A stretch of 64,000 bases of DNA from Treponema primitia ZAS-2 (lineage in GTDB: Bacteria; Spirochaetota; Spirochaetia; Treponematales; Breznakiellaceae). Numbering within the stretch: the stretch's first letter is position 1; every line of letters starts with the position of its first letter. This document shows positions 23,765 to 31,079 of the stretch, piece after piece. The notes below the pieces were generated by a model. That model made no database searches. It saw only the letters and a program-made list of their open reading frames with translations, and was not told where the DNA came from. A program made the translations under genes and the position numbers. The stretch lies in NCBI RefSeq assembly GCF_000214375.1, contig NC_015578.1:2418001-2482000 (forward strand), given 5' to 3'.

Positions 23765-24384
23765 AAAATATAGTTGTGGTTTGTTTGTTCTTTGTCTGCG
23801 GTTTCGGACCTGCTGTGTCCGCCGTCTTCGCAAAAGAAGAGCTGGGGTATGTATATTTTAAGTACCAGGTAATAGATACCCCGTGGACCGGTTATGTTCC
23901 GCCAAACGCGGCTAATTTGCAGCACATGGTTTGTCTGGATATTACGTTTATCAGTAATCTGCCCAGGGAATATACGGACTATTTTGTGGACATGTATGAA
24001 AATAACGAGATTAACGTGGGCCTTAGCCATCAAGTTTTTGGGGGCAGCCGTAAATCCTTTGCACTATTTACCAGGACCAAAGATGGTTTTATAAGCAGGA
24101 GGCCCTTTGCGAAAAAATGGGATCACCCGAATGGCGCCTTGGATACTCCCAATCTGGGGAGCTATGAATTTTTCTATACTGAGGGAGAAATTCAACAGAC
24201 CATGGCCAGGTGCGCACAAGTTATTATAAATACTATCTGCGGACACAGTAGGTCCGGTGGAAATGTATCCGCTCATGCAGTGGGCAATACTTCCGTACCG
24301 GATATTTTTGATGATGCAGAGCAGGGCTTTCGTTTCAGAAAAACCAATCTTTTTGAAAGAAAATGGATTGTGTATAGAGAATGA
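23761..24384 (+). CDS. Secreted hypothetical protein (207 aa)
   Basis: 207 residues starting at an ATGA overlap with the FGE gene. A signal peptide is clear (MKNIVVVCLFFVCGFGPAVS, cleavage probably after VFA near residue 24). The mature part is mixed alpha/beta with a few Cys (MVCLDI, ARCAQ, TICGH) and no recognised family. It is probably exported with the FGE-domain protein and may be its partner. No terminator is obvious in the 50 bp that follow before the convergent toxin gene. Confidence 0.7.
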   Translation: MKNIVVVCLFFVCGFGPAVSAVFAKEELGYVYFKYQVIDTPWTGYVPPNAANLQHMVCLDITFISNLPREYTDYFVDMYENNEINVGLSHQVFGGSRKSFALFTRTKDGFISRRPFAKKWDHPNGALDTPNLGSYEFFYTEGEIQQTMARCAQVIINTICGHSRSGGNVSAHAVGNTSVPDIFDDAEQGFRFRKTNLFERKWIVYRE

Positions 24385-24436
24385 TGAAAAGATAAGCGCG
24401 ATAATACTGCTTGGGGAGATAATACAGAGGAGGTGA

Positions 24437-24772
24437 CTACTTTTCTAAAAATGCAATCAAAAACTCTATGTCCTCTTGTGTCAATTTTCCTATAGGTTTG
24501 GCCTTGCTTACAACGTCCGGAGGTAACTTTAGCAGTCTAACTGTATCAACATAAGATTGCTTTTCAAGTCCTGCCAGTTTCCAATCGACTATTTTGTAAT
24601 ATTTTGCCTTTATCGTTTCGCTTTTATTAGCGTATTGTGTTGTGATCCCAAAACCGTATGCGGCGGATGCAGTAGGTCCGTTGTTATCGCCAGTCGAAAT
24701 CATCAAAACCGGGCGGCGTTTCCCTCCGGTTTTCCAGGAAATATACGCAACAAAAATATCGAAGGGCTTCAT
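24437..24772 (-). CDS. MazF/PemK-like toxin
   Basis: 111 residues. Features of the PemK/MazF-like fold are GKRRPVLMIS (about residues 17-26), the YKIVDWKLAGLEKQSYVDT block (about 59-77) and the following LLKLPPDVV. Members cut RNA at short sequences and are held inactive by an adjacent antitoxin. The ATG shares one base with the antitoxin stop (TAATG), so antitoxin and toxin are translated in order from one message. Together with the RelB/DinJ-type antitoxin it forms a mixed pair. The exact RNA target is unknown. Confidence 0.8.
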   Translation of the reverse strand: MKPFDIFVAYISWKTGGKRRPVLMISTGDNNGPTASAAYGFGITTQYANKSETIKAKYYKIVDWKLAGLEKQSYVDTVRLLKLPPDVVSKAKPIGKLTQEDIEFLIAFLEK

Positions 24773-25077
24773 TAGCCATTTACTCCCCAGTCGTAAAGTT
24801 CGGGGGTTTTCTCTTTATCGATAATGATATTGCCCTTACCGTCTGATTCAAGTTCAACTATTTGCATTTTCCTGTTTTGTAAGGCTTTGATTAGTTTTTC
24901 GTCGGGGGTCGGTAAAGGTTCGGGCTGAAAGGGTAAACGGCGTTCTACAATAATTTTACGATAGAACATCTCGATTGCTGTCGTCTGGTCAATCCCCATC
25001 CTTGAAAGTAAATCAACGGCCTGAGCCTTTATGCTCTTATCAATCTTGACGTTTACGTTTGACTTTGCGTTAGTCAT
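24772..25077 (-). CDS. RelB/DinJ-family antitoxin
   Basis: 101 residues. The N-terminal ribbon-helix-helix (VNVKIDKSIKAQAVDLLSRM, about residues 8-27) and GIDQTTAIEMFYRKII are typical of RelB/DinJ proteins, which bind their own promoter as dimers. The C-terminal part, which would wrap the toxin, is charged. The start has AAGGAGAT 5 bp upstream. The promoter is at 25098-25126. Autoregulation is expected from the family. Confidence 0.85.
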   Translation of the reverse strand: MTNAKSNVNVKIDKSIKAQAVDLLSRMGIDQTTAIEMFYRKIIVERRLPFQPEPLPTPDEKLIKALQNRKMQIVELESDGKGNIIIDKEKTPELYDWGVNG

Positions 25078-25097
25078 AGCTTATCTCCTTAAGGAAC

Positions 25098-25126
25098 AAT
25101 ATAGCACTTTATAACGACACTGTCAA
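25098..25126 (-). promoter_or_regulatory. Sigma-70 promoter of the toxin-antitoxin operon
   Basis: On the minus strand TTGACA (25126-25121), 17-bp spacer, TATATT (25103-25098). This is a near-consensus promoter 20 bp upstream of the antitoxin start codon, close to its Shine-Dalgarno. Confidence 0.75.
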
Positions 25127-25169
25127 CATAAATGCATCAATGTGGGTAATATCCACCGAGTATGATCCC

Positions 25170-25199
25170 TTGTGAAAACAAGCCTTCCCGGCTTATAAT
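25170..25199 (+). promoter_or_regulatory. ruvB promoter, probably giving a leaderless mRNA
   Basis: TTGTGA (25170-25175), 18-bp spacer, TATAAT (25194-25199). The ruvB ATG begins 6 bp after the -10, exactly where transcription should start, and no Shine-Dalgarno is present (ACCCCC only). It gives ruvB its own promoter, which makes sense now that the island separates it from ruvA. Confidence 0.6.
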
Positions 25200-25205
25200 A
25201 CCCCC

Positions 25206-26285
25206 ATGGGCAAACGTAAACCCGACAACCCCGTGCTTCCCGAAGATGATATCCCCCCGGGGACTTTACCCCCCGGCCTGCTCCACCCCGAGGCCATGGA
25301 AGAGGATACCCGGGACTACTCCCTTCGCCCCCGGAGCCTGAAGGAATTCCTGGGCCAGGCGGCTATGAAGGAAAACCTGGAAGTTTTCATCCGCGCAGCC
25401 AAGGAACGGAAGGAAAACCTGGATCACCTGTTTTTGATAGGCCCCCCGGGACTGGGCAAAACCACCCTTGCCCAGGTAATAGCCAACGAACTGGAAACCG
25501 AAATCGTCCAGACTTCAGCGCCGGCCCTGGAAAAGCCCAAGGACCTGGTAGGGATACTCACCAGCCTGAAAGAACGGAACGTCTTTTTTATCGACGAAAT
25601 TCACCGGCTCAAACCGGCTATCGAGGAAATGCTCTATATCGCAATGGAGGACTACGGGATCGACTGGATCATCGGCCAGGGGCCCGGGGCGCGGACCCTG
25701 CGGATCCCCATCAAGCCCTTTACCCTGATCGGGGCCACCACCAAGGCGGGGAATGTTTCCAGCCCCCTGGTGAGCCGCTTCGGCATACCCTGCCGGTTTT
25801 CCTTTTATGAACACGCAGACATGGAGGCCATAGTCCGTCGATCCGCAGGGATACTGGAGACAAAGATCGACGATGACGCGGCAGCCCTGTTGGCGGCCTC
25901 GGCCCGGGGCACTCCCCGGGTGGCGAACCGGCTCCTGCGGCGCATGCGGGACTTTGCCCAGGTGGCCGGGGCGGCTTCAATCACAAAAAAAGTGGTAGCA
26001 GAAGGACTGCGCCGGCTGGAAATAGATCACCTGGGCCTGGAAAAACAGGACCGGGAAATCCTGGCCATGATCATCAAGCGCTACAACGGGGGCCCTGTGG
26101 GCGCAGAAACCCTGGCGATCTCCATGGGTGAAGGGGTGGACACCCTGGAGGATTACTACGAACCCTACCTGATCCAGGCGGGGCTGCTCCAGCGCACTCC
26201 CCGGGGCCGTATGGCCACCGCCCAGGCCTACGAACACCTCAAACTTCCCAAGGGCATCAATGAAACTAACGGACTTCTCTTTTGA
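25206..26285 (+). CDS. ruvB: Holliday junction branch migration ATPase RuvB
   Basis: 359 residues. Conserved blocks are [13 protein letters not shown] (about 38-50), Walker [13 protein letters not shown] (about 79), Walker [12 protein letters not shown], sensor [10 protein letters not shown], arginine finger PLVSRFG, and the C-terminal winged helix ([28 protein letters not shown]). RuvB hexamers drive branch migration with RuvA. The N-terminus is about 20 residues longer than usual before LRP, and an internal ATG (codon 31) is an alternative start. It overlaps queA by 26 bp. Its partner ruvA lies 21 kb upstream. Confidence 0.96.
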   Translation: MGKRKPDNPVLPEDDIPPGTLPPGLLHPEAMEEDTRDYSLRPRSLKEFLGQAAMKENLEVFIRAAKERKENLDHLFLIGPPGLGKTTLAQVIANELETEIVQTSAPALEKPKDLVGILTSLKERNVFFIDEIHRLKPAIEEMLYIAMEDYGIDWIIGQGPGARTLRIPIKPFTLIGATTKAGNVSSPLVSRFGIPCRFSFYEHADMEAIVRRSAGILETKIDDDAAALLAASARGTPRVANRLLRRMRDFAQVAGAASITKKVVAEGLRRLEIDHLGLEKQDREILAMIIKRYNGGPVGAETLAISMGEGVDTLEDYYEPYLIQAGLLQRTPRGRMATAQAYEHLKLPKGINETNGLLF

Positions 26286-27282
26286 TCTCCCCCAAAACCT
26301 GATTGCCCAGTTTCCGCCGGAACAGCGGGGGCAGAGCAGGCTTTTGGTTCTGGACCGTATGCAGCGCAGTCGATCCCATCACCATATAGCGGATCTTCCG
26401 TCCCTGCTTGAACCGGGAGACCTTCTGGTCTTCAATAATTCCAAGGTGAGGAAAGCCCGGATCTACGGGACCGGGGCAGGCGGCGGCAGGGTAGAATTTC
26501 TGCTCCTGAAACAGCAGGATCCCCAAACCTGGACCGTCATGGCCCAGCGGACAAAACGCCGCCGCATGGGGACCCGCTATATTTTTGATGATGCCCTGGA
26601 AGCTGAAATCATTGGCGAAGAGGGGGAGCTCCGTTTGCTCCGCTTTGACCGCCCAATTGATGAGGCATGGCTGGACCGGCACGGACACATTCCCCTGCCC
26701 CCCTACATCAGGCGCGAGGACAGCCCGGCGGACAGTGAGCGCTACCAGACCGTTTACGCCGCCGTCCCGGGCTCCGCAGCAGCGCCTACAGCAGGGCTTC
26801 ACTTTACCGAAGAACTCCTCGCACACCTTACTGAGCGGGGCATAGAAAGCGCCTTTGTCACTCTCCATGTGGGGCTTGGCACTTTCCTTCCGGTGCGCAG
26901 CGAAACCATTGAGGACCACTTGATGCACGAGGAAAACTATTCTATTGACGAAGAAAACGCCGCCAGGATCGAACGGGCAAAAGCTGAGAAGCGCAGGGTT
27001 ATCGCCGTGGGCACCACCAGCGTCCGCACCCTGGAGTCCGCCTGGGACAGCAATGCAGGGAAGCTTTGCCGGGGCGAAGGGGCGACATCGATCTTCATCT
27101 ACCCAGGCTATACTTTTAAGGTGGTGGACGCCCTGTTCACCAACTTCCACACCCCCGAATCGACACTGCTGATGCTGGTATCGGCTTTTGCTGACAGGAA
27201 TTTTATCCTGGATTCCTACCGGGAGGCGGCAGATCAGGGCTACCGCTTTTTCAGCTATGGCGACGCCATGTTAATCGTCTAA
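26260..27282 (+). CDS. queA: S-adenosylmethionine:tRNA ribosyltransferase-isomerase QueA
   Basis: 340 residues, normal length. Signatures are [20 protein letters not shown] at the N-terminus, [35 protein letters not shown] and [11 protein letters not shown], ending YGDAMLIV. It transfers and isomerises the ribosyl part of SAM onto 7-aminomethyl-7-deazaguanine in tRNA to make epoxyqueuosine. The ruvB-queA neighbourhood is common in bacteria. The start codon lies inside the end of ruvB, so they are co-translated. Confidence 0.96.
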   Translation: MKLTDFSFDLPQNLIAQFPPEQRGQSRLLVLDRMQRSRSHHHIADLPSLLEPGDLLVFNNSKVRKARIYGTGAGGGRVEFLLLKQQDPQTWTVMAQRTKRRRMGTRYIFDDALEAEIIGEEGELRLLRFDRPIDEAWLDRHGHIPLPPYIRREDSPADSERYQTVYAAVPGSAAAPTAGLHFTEELLAHLTERGIESAFVTLHVGLGTFLPVRSETIEDHLMHEENYSIDEENAARIERAKAEKRRVIAVGTTSVRTLESAWDSNAGKLCRGEGATSIFIYPGYTFKVVDALFTNFHTPESTLLMLVSAFADRNFILDSYREAADQGYRFFSYGDAMLIV

Positions 27283-27342
27283 ACATTCCACCGGAATTAC
27301 CGATAATTGAAGGAGGTTCTAAAAATTTTTCGGAGGATGATG

Positions 27343-27558
27343 ATGATAAAACGTTACTATATAAAATGCGGATTAAACCAGACTGCGTATTTTGATATTC
27401 TTGAACAGACTGCCGAGGGATACCGGGTCCGCATAACCAGGACAAGCAACGGATATGAAAAAACAGCGGACGAATTTCTGGACAACCGGCTTTTTGATAC
27501 CTGCCTTAAAACCGGGTATATCTTTGAAATGAAAGAAAGCGCCAGTTCTGTTGCCTGA
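27343..27558 (+). CDS. Small conserved-looking hypothetical protein (71 aa)
   Basis: The start is chosen at the third of three consecutive ATG codons (27343), 6 bp after CGGAGG; the frame is open from 27307. 71 residues beginning MIKRYYIKCGL, with alternating hydrophobic strands (YFDILEQTAEGYRVRITR) and an amphipathic helix. No family is recognised. It ends 8 bp inside the TTG start of the GH13 gene, so it probably belongs to the same message. Confidence 0.6.
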   Translation: MIKRYYIKCGLNQTAYFDILEQTAEGYRVRITRTSNGYEKTADEFLDNRLFDTCLKTGYIFEMKESASSVA

Positions 27559-29377
27559 AAAGAAATCAATTCTGAAAGAAAAAATGCCCCTAGTGTTCCA
27601 CCACTCCGCCCTTCCCTGGCGCTGGCATGATAAATACGAATCCATAGTAACTCTGCGTATCCAGGCATCGGTGGACGTGGATGAGGTGACTCTACTGTAT
27701 GGGGACCCCTACGACTGGACCGGCCCGAGCAATCCCGGATCAGGCCCCACCCGCTGGAACTTCGCCGAACAGGTCATGGGACATCAGTTTTCAGGAAGCG
27801 ATACTGTTATCTGGCGGACTGCTATTCCGGTACCTAAATACCGGCGCCTCAAATACGGTTTCCGGCTGAAAACCGTATACGGGCAGTTTTACTATTCCGA
27901 AAACGGTGTCCAGGCCTATACTCAGGATGCGGTGAACCGTATCCCCTACAACCACTTTTCCTACCCCTTTATCCATACTCTGGATTCACCGAATATTCCC
28001 TCCTGGGCACAGGACACGGTTTGGTACGAAATATTTCCCGAGCGTTTTCGCAATGGGAACCCCGCCATCTCACCCGCCGGGTCCGAAGACTGGGAAACCG
28101 GAAAGCCGGAACTGAACAATTTTTTTGGCGGGGATCTGGCTGGAATACGCAGCGAATTACCCTATCTTTCGGATCTCGGGATAAACGGCATCTATCTGAC
28201 CCCAATATTTCCTTCTCCCTCAAACCACAAGTATAACATTCAGGATTACTACGCTGTGGATGAACAGTTCGGCGATTTAGGGGAACTGAAAGCCCTGATT
28301 GCCGAGGCCCATGAACGGGGGATCCGGGTCATGCTGGATGCGGTATTTAACCACGCCGGGGAAAGCCACCCCTTCTGGCAGGATGTGCTGAAGAACCAGG
28401 AACAGTCCCCTTACAGAGATTATTTTCACATTCACCGCTTTCCCGTAAAAAGTTCCTACAGTGAAAAATACGCCATGGACTTTGACGCCTTCGGCTTTTA
28501 CCCCAACATGCCCAAGTGGAACACCGAAAACCCTGCTGTCCGCAAATACCTGCTTGAGGCCGCCGCTTACTGGATACGGGAAGCGGACATCGACGGCTGG
28601 CGTCTTGACGTGGCCAACGAGGTATCCCTGGATTTCTGGAAAGATTTTTCCCGTTCTGTACGTTCCCTGAAAGAAGATTTTTACATTGTAGGCGAAGTCT
28701 GGTTCAATGCCTCCACCTGGATACACAGCGGCTGCTTTGACGCCGCCATGAACTACCCCCTGAATTCGGCTGTGTCCGATTTTTTCCTTGAAAAAAAAAT
28801 TGATGCACTTCAATTCACAGAAAAACTGTTCGCCGTCCTTTCCCGGTACAGTGATATTCACAACCGCGAAGCCTTTAACCTCCTGGACTCTCACGACACT
28901 GACCGCGCCCTGACCAGGGCCAGGGGTGACAAGCAAGCCCTCCGCAATGCCTTTACCATGCTGTCTCTGCTCCCAGGCTCACCCTGCATTTATTACGGCA
29001 CCGAAATTGGCATGGAAGGGGGCAACGATCCTGACTGCCGCAGGCCCATGGTGTGGGATGAAAACAAACAGGATTTGGAGCTGAAAGAATTTTTTAAAGC
29101 CCTTATGGGGTTTAGAAAAAAATACGCCCCTATTATCCGGAATAATATTATTGAATACCGCGAAGAAGAAGGTTTCCACTATTGGGTGTTTTCCGGGGAG
29201 AATGAAACCCTCACAGCAATTTATGCAGAAGGGAGCGCACCCTCAGGGTTTACGGCCCCGGGGCGTATCGTATTTTCTACAGGCAATCCAACCGGGGCCA
29301 ATGCCGGAGGAGAATTGGCGCCACATACGCTCACAATTTTTTTTCAAAGTCCTGTTTCCGCCATATACAAAAACTGA
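27551..29377 (+). CDS. GH13 neopullulanase/cyclomaltodextrinase-like enzyme
   Basis: 608 residues from a TTG overlapping the upstream stop; ATG 27584 (597 residues) is an alternative. No signal peptide, so cytoplasmic. The N-terminal 130 residues fit the CBM34 domain of neopullulanase-type enzymes. The (beta/alpha)8 barrel carries all GH13 motifs: MLDAVFNHAGE, DGWRLDVANEV (nucleophile Asp near residue 350), IVGEVWF (acid/base Glu near 382) and NLLDSHDTDRA. Enzymes of this subgroup hydrolyse cyclodextrins, pullulan or maltodextrins to small sugars, typically inside the cell after uptake. Close spacing to the glycerate kinase gene suggests a sugar-metabolism cluster. Confidence 0.88.
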   Translation: MPEKKSILKEKMPLVFHHSALPWRWHDKYESIVTLRIQASVDVDEVTLLYGDPYDWTGPSNPGSGPTRWNFAEQVMGHQFSGSDTVIWRTAIPVPKYRRLKYGFRLKTVYGQFYYSENGVQAYTQDAVNRIPYNHFSYPFIHTLDSPNIPSWAQDTVWYEIFPERFRNGNPAISPAGSEDWETGKPELNNFFGGDLAGIRSELPYLSDLGINGIYLTPIFPSPSNHKYNIQDYYAVDEQFGDLGELKALIAEAHERGIRVMLDAVFNHAGESHPFWQDVLKNQEQSPYRDYFHIHRFPVKSSYSEKYAMDFDAFGFYPNMPKWNTENPAVRKYLLEAAAYWIREADIDGWRLDVANEVSLDFWKDFSRSVRSLKEDFYIVGEVWFNASTWIHSGCFDAAMNYPLNSAVSDFFLEKKIDALQFTEKLFAVLSRYSDIHNREAFNLLDSHDTDRALTRARGDKQALRNAFTMLSLLPGSPCIYYGTEIGMEGGNDPDCRRPMVWDENKQDLELKEFFKALMGFRKKYAPIIRNNIIEYREEEGFHYWVFSGENETLTAIYAEGSAPSGFTAPGRIVFSTGNPTGANAGGELAPHTLTIFFQSPVSAIYKN

Positions 29378-29402
29378 ATAATGCACTATAATTTCTGTCA
29401 TT

Positions 29403-30650
29403 ATGGATAAGATAAACATTGACGCCAATACGCTTATTACCCGTTCCATTGCGGCGAACCTGCCCGGCATTGCCGTGAAAAAGGCCCTGGGCGCCCACCA
29501 TTTTTCCGGGCAGCTTTCAGTGATAGCCATAGGAAAAGCAGCATGGACCATGGCTCAGGCTGCCCATGAAGAACTGGGGAACCGCATTGCAAGGGGAATT
29601 GTTATAACCAAGTACGAACATTCCCAGGGTTCAATTCCGGGTATGGAAATCATCGAAGCCGGGCATCCCCTGTCGGATGAGAATACCATCAAGGGCACAG
29701 AAAAAGCTTTGGCCCTGGCGGAAAGCCTTGGGGCGGGTGATGAACTGCTCTTTCTTATTTCAGGCGGCGGGTCCGCCCTTTTTGAAAAACCCCTCCCCGG
29801 CCTCAGTTTGGCGGACATTGTTACTGTTAATAACCAGTTGCTTGCCTCGGGGGCGGATATCGTGGAAATAAACATGATCCGCAAACGGCTTTCCTGCGTC
29901 AAGGGCGGCCGCTTCGCCCAGGCCTGCGCCCCCGCCAAGGTCTTTACTGTGGTATTATCCGATGTGTTGGGGGACCGGCTGGACTCCATAGCCTCAGGGC
30001 CCGCCGCGCCTGACAGGTCCACCGCAGAAGAAGCCCTGGCTGTAGCAGCGCGGTACAAATTAAAACTAAGCGACACCATCCTGGAATATCTCGCCAAAGA
30101 AACCCCAAAGCAGTTGGACAATGTAGAAACCGTGATCACCGGCAGCGTCCGTACCCTCTGTGCCAGCGCTGCAGAAATCGCAAAAGAACTGGGCTATGCC
30201 CCGCAGATTCTCTGTTCCGACATGAACGGTGAAGCCCGTGAGGTAGGGATTCTTATGGCTGCCATAGCCCGGCAAATTGCCGGCGGGCAGTACTCCCCTT
30301 CCCGTCCTTGCGCTATCATCCTGGGAGGTGAAACCATCGTGCACCTAAAAGGAAAAGGCAAGGGAGGCCGCAACCAGGAAATCGCCCTGGCCGCCGCGGA
30401 AGGTATTGCAGGCATAGCTAATCTGACTATATTTTCAGTAGGTTCCGATGGGACCGATGGCCCCACCGATGCTGCGGGGGGAATTGTGGATGGATCCACC
30501 GCTGCAAAACTTAAGGCAAAGGGGCTCAAACCCCTGGATATCCTTGATAATAACGATGCTTACAACGGCCTTAAGACAGTAGACAGCCTGGTACTAACCG
30601 GCCCTACCGGCACAAATGTTAACGATCTGTCAATAATACTGGCGCGTTGA
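29403..30650 (+). CDS. Glycerate 2-kinase (MOFRL family)
   Basis: 415 residues. Conserved blocks are AIGKAAWTMAQAAHE, EAGHPLSDENTIKGTE, LFLISGGGSALFEKP, MIRKRLSCVKGGRFAQA, VLSDVLGDRLDSIASGPA and the C-terminal MOFRL domain (ILGGETIVHLKGKGKGGRNQE, SVGSDGTDGPTDAAGGIVDG). This family phosphorylates glycerate to 2-phosphoglycerate, although members are often misnamed hydroxypyruvate reductase. TATAAT lies at 29387-29392, only 10 bp before the ATG, and there is no Shine-Dalgarno, so a nearly leaderless mRNA is possible. A nearby GH13_18 phosphorylase (31080) could supply glycerate from glucosylglycerate. Confidence 0.9.
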   Translation: MDKINIDANTLITRSIAANLPGIAVKKALGAHHFSGQLSVIAIGKAAWTMAQAAHEELGNRIARGIVITKYEHSQGSIPGMEIIEAGHPLSDENTIKGTEKALALAESLGAGDELLFLISGGGSALFEKPLPGLSLADIVTVNNQLLASGADIVEINMIRKRLSCVKGGRFAQACAPAKVFTVVLSDVLGDRLDSIASGPAAPDRSTAEEALAVAARYKLKLSDTILEYLAKETPKQLDNVETVITGSVRTLCASAAEIAKELGYAPQILCSDMNGEAREVGILMAAIARQIAGGQYSPSRPCAIILGGETIVHLKGKGKGGRNQEIALAAAEGIAGIANLTIFSVGSDGTDGPTDAAGGIVDGSTAAKLKAKGLKPLDILDNNDAYNGLKTVDSLVLTGPTGTNVNDLSIILAR

Positions 30651-30880
30651 TACAGCCAAGTCCGATGCTGAGGAATAATTAGTACCCCATGGGCTCATGA
30701 TTTTTATAGTTTGAAGTAACCCGGATTTCTGCGGTACCCTGGCTGGTGTTTTGGTTTCGATTTTAGACCAAGGGATCGATTGTTTATTTCGTTATATAGG
30801 GCTCACCCAAAATGCCGGTCATAAACTGTTGGCACGGCTAATGGGAAACCAAAACTTGCTTTTGTTTTAGGACAACACCG
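30651..30880. other. Intergenic, no feature seen
   Basis: I see no convincing gene, RNA motif or repeat in these 230 bases between glycerate kinase and the tRNA terminator. Confidence 0.5.
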
Positions 30881-30881
30881 T

Positions 30882-30921
30882 AAAAAAGCCGTAAATCCTT
30901 GTATTACAAAGATTTACGGCT
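30882..30921 (-). terminator. Rho-independent terminator of tRNA-Pro
   Basis: Read on the minus strand, AGCCGTAAATC (30921-30911) pairs perfectly with GATTTACGGCT (30897-30887), with an inner TTGT/ACAA extension, followed directly by TTTTTT. It lies 22 bp past the tRNA 3' end. Confidence 0.85.
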
Positions 30922-30942
30922 CACAGGGCCAAGACCCCTTAA

Positions 30943-31016
30943 TCGGGCAACCCGGATTCGAACCGGGGACCCCAAGTCCCCCAGACTTGTACGCTAACCA
31001 ACTGCGCTATTACCCG
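30943..31016 (-). tRNA. tRNA-Pro (anticodon GGG)
   Basis: A full cloverleaf on the minus strand, 74 nt. Acceptor CGGGTAA/TTGCCCG (one G-T pair), D arm GCGC/GCGT, anticodon arm CAAGT-CTGGGGG-ACTTG with anticodon GGG, a 5-nt variable loop, and T arm CCCGG-TTCGAAT-CCGGG. The C1-G72 pair with A73 is the bacterial tRNA-Pro identity pattern. CCA is not encoded. It reads CCC (and probably CCU) codons. Confidence 0.95.
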
Positions 31017-31044
31017 AACAAGTGCATACACACTAGTAGAAAAG

Positions 31045-31074
31045 ACTTTATCACAAAAAAGACAGGTGTGTCAA
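31045..31074 (-). promoter_or_regulatory. Promoter of tRNA-Pro
   Basis: TTGACA (31074-31069), 18-bp spacer, TAAAGT (31050-31045) on the minus strand, about 28 bp before the tRNA 5' end. The -35 lies 6 bp past the stop codon of the upstream GH13_18 gene, so the tRNA can be transcribed independently of it. Confidence 0.65.
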
Positions 31075-31079
31075 CGCAT

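Noticed and set aside
4290-25206. Prophage or integrative element
   Set aside because: No integrase, transposase, capsid, tail or conjugation genes, and no attachment-site repeat was found by eye.
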